Assembly (NCBI GenBank): GCA_013821025.1
Contig: JACDHN010000029.1
Location: forward strand, 1-13,037
Length of the DNA stretch: 13,037 nucleotides
Source of the DNA: Acidimicrobiia bacterium
GTDB taxonomy: Bacteria; Actinomycetota; Acidimicrobiia; Acidimicrobiales; Ilumatobacteraceae
Direction of reading: 5' to 3'
Positions 12,771 to 13,037 of this stretch are shown here, piece after piece. The notes below the pieces were generated by a model, which did not search any database, was not told where the DNA came from, and was given only the letters and a program-made list of their open reading frames with translations. The translations under genes and the position numbers were made by a program. The stretch's first letter is position 1. Each line of letters begins with the position of its first letter.

Positions 12771-13037
12771 ATGCGACTGACGATCCATGGCGGAAGCCTC
12801 CCGGGGCGGCACTTCATGTCTGAAGGCGTACCCCTCGAGAACGTGCACGTCGCGGTGCAAGTGGGCGGGACGTTCTGTGCGGCCTTGACCGACGCATCTC
12901 TTGCACCGGCACAGGGGCGGGCTCTCCGAGTCGACAATGCGTCCAGCGGCCCGCACGCCCGGTACCGCGGTGTTACCGGATGGGCGATCGATGCGGCGAT
13001 GCACGAGTCACGCAACGTTGTCTCTGCGGTGCCCGTA
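12771..13037 (+). CDS. Partial protein, DUF5990-like N-terminus (3' end cut by window)
   Basis: The plus frame from ATG 12771 stays open for 89 codons to the window edge. Its product begins MRLTIHGGSLPGRHF and continues with LENVHVAVQVGG at 21-32 and a DASLAPAQGRALRV stretch at 40-53. This resembles the start of DUF5990 proteins (a strand, LPGR, then N-V/I-H-V-G-V-Q, then D-A-x-x-A). After about residue 55 the resemblance is weaker, so divergence or decay is possible. No function is known for the family. There is no Shine-Dalgarno or -10 box at usual spacing, and the ATG sits only 3 nt after the hairpin; a second in-frame ATG is at 12816 but would drop the LPGR motif. Both gene reality and family are moderate calls. 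Confidence 0.5.
   Translation, partial: MRLTIHGGSLPGRHFMSEGVPLENVHVAVQVGGTFCAALTDASLAPAQGRALRVDNASSGPHARYRGVTGWAIDAAMHESRNVVSAVPV

Noticed and set aside
11490..13004. Open minus-strand frame of about 504 codons
   Set aside because: It runs antisense to the LLM oxidoreductase and the selO end, with low-complexity Arg/Gly-rich product and no family motif except the short serine-hydrolase remnant. It is a high-GC artefact.

Overview
The window looks like a chromosomal segment of a high-GC actinobacterium. The evidence is G/C-biased third codon positions, GTG starts, a WXG100 protein, a probable F420-type luciferase-like oxidoreductase, and many genes whose start codon sits 6-7 nt after a TANNNT box, as in actinobacterial leaderless transcription. 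The gene set (FadE5/DmdC-like acyl-CoA dehydrogenase, thiolase plus DUF35, SelO, DUF2867-SDR) would suit an Acidimicrobiia-like lineage, but that placement is an inference. I see no rRNA, tRNA, CRISPR array, transposase or phage gene.

Left part (1-3001, minus strand): an M20 amidohydrolase lies 28 bp upstream of a large acyl-CoA dehydrogenase that runs off the left edge. Divergent from it is an orphan WXG100 protein (3111-3383), followed by a two-domain SDR/DUF2867 protein (3505-5067). That gene overlaps tail-to-tail by 16 bp with a histidine phosphatase (5052-5753, minus). Upstream of the phosphatase is a proline-rich four-helix membrane protein (5784-6314, minus). It is divergent, with only 24 bp between, from an alpha/beta hydrolase (6339-7277, plus).

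Middle (7278-9295): a 202-bp convergent gap holds two copies of a roughly 40-bp inverted-end repeat. Next comes a minus-strand operon of a DUF35 zinc-ribbon/OB protein and an SCP2-type thiolase, a known type of acyl-CoA-handling pair.

Right part (9296-13037, mostly plus): a truncated folK (HPPK) remnant, a YfcE-like metallophosphoesterase, the protein AMPylase SelO, a decayed serine-hydrolase (beta-lactamase-family) fragment on the minus strand carrying a GCCGTC hexanucleotide repeat, and a luciferase-like oxidoreductase. The oxidoreductase is closed by a perfect 13-bp hairpin. A partial, DUF5990-like gene runs off the right edge.

The genes do not form one pathway. The acyl-CoA dehydrogenase and the thiolase/DUF35 operon both point to acyl-CoA (fatty acid, sterol or branched acid) catabolism; the rest are general metabolism or housekeeping. 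I see no clear new defence or mobile system. The most informative signals are the repeated leaderless-promoter geometry, including one apparently shared divergent promoter, the intergenic repeat pair, and the two gene remnants.
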